64,000 bases of DNA, taken from contig JAJEKV010000002.1 in the NCBI GenBank assembly GCA_021234155.1, positions 31,983,645 to 32,047,644 of the forward strand. The letters run 5' to 3'. Origin of the DNA: Isoetes taiwanensis. Taxonomy: Eukaryota; Streptophyta; Lycopodiopsida; Isoetales; Isoetaceae. The notes below the pieces were generated by a model, which did not search any database, was not told the DNA's origin, and worked only from the letters and a program-made list of their open reading frames with translations. Positions within the stretch are counted from its first letter, which is position 1; every line of letters begins with the position of its first letter. A program made the translations under genes and the position numbers. Shown piece after piece: positions 62,554-64,000 of the stretch.

Positions 62554-64000
62554 CTATGTAGCAGAATTCTGAATCTTCACTAAACAAATAGACATTCCCA
62601 TATCTTTGAGTTTTATAAATCCTTGTTCTCTTAAATATGAATCCATACATAAGTACCACTGTCTTGGGGATTGTTTCAATCCGTACACTGCCCTTTTCAA
62701 CTTCCAAACCTTGTCTTTACCTTGTTCAAAACCAGGAGGCTGCTTCATGTAAATATCTTCTTCCAATTTTGCATTAAGGAAAGCAGTGGTGACGTCCATA
62801 TGATGTGCCTCCAGATCTTTTGCATTTGCCATTGCTAGCAGCATTCTAATGCTGGTCAATTTCACAATAAGGGAAAATGTATCCTCATAATCTATCCCTA
62901 GTTTTTGAGAGAATCCTTGTGCTACAAGTCTGGCCTTATGTTTGATTAAGTTTCCTTCATTTCCTTGTTTCACTTTAAAAATCCATTTGCAGCCAACATC
63001 ACTTCCGCCCTTAGGAAGATCTATTAATTCAAATGTTTCTGTTCTCCTGAAAGCATTTAACTCCTCTTCCATAGCATTAATCCATTCCTTTGCCTCTGAG
63101 CTATTCAAGGCTTCTTCAACTGTCTTAGGTACTTCATAATCAATCATTGCCAATATTTCTATAAGATTTATTTCATCTGCATTACGTTTTAACCTCCTAC
63201 TTCTACCTGTTTGATCCCTGCCAAATAATTCACTACTAACCTCTTTTGCTTCCTCTTGTAATATTTGTGCATTTGTCCTCCTTGTAGGCTTAGCCTTCCC
63301 CTCGATTCTTTGCTCCTCATTTTCTTCTTGTACTTGTATATCCTGCAAATCCTTTGGGTTAGTTTCAGAATTATCATCATCATATATATTTGACAACTTT
63401 TCTAGTTGCTCCAGATTTTGAGCTGTTTCCTTTTCTTCTGTTGGTGCAGCAGGTAATTTTGTATCTTTGTAGTGTTGTCCTTTATCAAAAAGAACATCCC
63501 TACTGATCACAACTTTCCTTTTAGCAGGGTCAAACAGCCTATAAGCTTTAGATTGCTCATCATATCCCACAAGATATGCAATCCTTGCTCTATCATCAAG
63601 TTTTTGCCTTTGTTCCTTAGGAACATGCACAAAACTTAAACATCCATAGCTTTTAAGCTTTTCAAGATTAGGTTTCTTACCCGACCACAGCATCTCTGGT
63701 ATTGAACCATTTATGCGTGCTGAAGGAATCATATTTTGCACTTCTACTGCAGTTCTAACTGCCTCTTCCCATAGATAGTTTGGAAGGCCCGTGTGTTTAA
63801 GCATTGCCCTTACTGCATTCAATATGGTTCTGTTTTTCCTTTCTGCTACACCATTCTGTTGAGGAGAATGAGAGCAAGTCAACTGTCTTTTAATTCCCCT
63901 GGACCTACAAAAGATCTTAAATCTTCCAGATAGGTATTCTCCACCTCTATCTGATCGTATACACTTTACTTTATTTCCAGTTTCAAGCTCAACCTCTGCT
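62554..64000 (-). CDS. Ty1/copia polyprotein fragment: integrase C-terminal part and RT, open to the window edge
   Basis: The minus-strand frame is open from the right edge of the window to a stop at 62554. It encodes the end of the integrase core: CIRSDRGGEYLSGRFKIFC (second catalytic D), RQLTCSHSPQQNGVAERKNR (catalytic E), YLWEEAVRTAVEVQNMIPSA, KLKSYGCLSFVHVPKEQRQK and YLVGYDEQSKAYRLFDPAKR. An acidic linker (63190-63470) and the RT follow: KEWINAMEEELNAFRRTETF, GCKWIFKVKQGNEGNLIKHK, ARLVAQGFSQKLGIDYEDTF, AHHMDVTTAFLNAKLEEDIY, MKQPPGFEQGKDKVWKLKRA, VYGLKQSPRQWY. Order integrase-RT is diagnostic of copia. A stop falls just before YVDD. The 5' part lies outside the window. Confidence 0.92.
   Translation of the reverse strand, partial: AEVELETGNKVKCIRSDRGGEYLSGRFKIFCRSRGIKRQLTCSHSPQQNGVAERKNRTILNAVRAMLKHTGLPNYLWEEAVRTAVEVQNMIPSARINGSIPEMLWSGKKPNLEKLKSYGCLSFVHVPKEQRQKLDDRARIAYLVGYDEQSKAYRLFDPAKRKVVISRDVLFDKGQHYKDTKLPAAPTEEKETAQNLEQLEKLSNIYDDDNSETNPKDLQDIQVQEENEEQRIEGKAKPTRRTNAQILQEEAKEVSSELFGRDQTGRSRRLKRNADEINLIEILAMIDYEVPKTVEEALNSSEAKEWINAMEEELNAFRRTETFELIDLPKGGSDVGCKWIFKVKQGNEGNLIKHKARLVAQGFSQKLGIDYEDTFSLIVKLTSIRMLLAMANAKDLEAHHMDVTTAFLNAKLEEDIYMKQPPGFEQGKDKVWKLKRAVYGLKQSPRQWYLCMDSYLREQGFIKLKDMGMSICLVKIQNSAT

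Overview
The window reads as a repeat-dominated nuclear segment from a land plant. The evidence is one intact plant-type GT29 (sialyltransferase-like) gene, plant receptor-kinase and lectin-domain relics, Ty1/copia and tRNA-iMet-primed LTR retrotransposons, hAT-type MITEs, and exon-intron structures with GT..AG borders. The very long LINEs with pentanucleotide tails, and a P/Kolobok-like transposase uncommon in flowering plants, would fit a non-seed plant such as a fern. That placement is inference only and no species can be named. Nothing bacterial, organellar or viral was seen, and there are no operons.

Layout. 1-5 kb: a degenerate DNA transposon with a small ORF, a double zinc-finger ORF and a large DDE-transposase-like ORF broken by one stop. 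5-7 kb: short tandem repeats and an AT-rich minisatellite. 7.5-10.6 kb: the 5' end of a minus-strand LTR retrotransposon (LTR, iMet primer site, leader, gag-like ORF with one stop). 11-18 kb: 5'-truncated LINE copies, their 3' stem-loops and TTCTA tails. 18.3 kb: a hAT MITE with an 8-bp target duplication. 19.7-21.1 kb: the GT29 gene, the only convincingly intact host gene. 22.4-28.2 kb: MITEs, foldback hairpins and tRNA-derived SINE-like pieces. 28.5-30 kb: a second diverged LTR with primer site. 31-33.7 kb: a copia scrap, a 57-bp tandem hairpin array and an unrecognised minus-strand gene broken by a 28-bp duplication. 34.6-42.6 kb: a nearly full-length LINE (copy A) with 5' tandem monomers, a palindrome cluster, ORF1, endonuclease, RT and tail, split by a 1.64-kb LTR-type insertion with 5-bp target duplications. 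43.3-44.3 kb: a decayed host gene whose exon carries another hAT MITE. 46.9-51.5 kb: copia scraps, LINE tails and a dispersed repeat pair. 51.5-55.4 kb: relics of a receptor kinase and a bulb-type lectin domain, and a promising unrecognised multi-exon minus-strand gene. 56.3-61.8 kb: a second full-span LINE (copy B), riddled with small indels. 62.4-64 kb: a copia integrase-RT ORF running off the right edge.

The genes do not form a pathway. The main biology is an active-looking LINE family. Its parts can be read in several copies: 5' monomers, a palindrome cluster, ORF1 joined in frame to ORF2 through one TAG, an APE endonuclease, an RT with YADD, a C-terminal zinc knuckle, a conserved 3' stem-loop, and a variable short-repeat tail.
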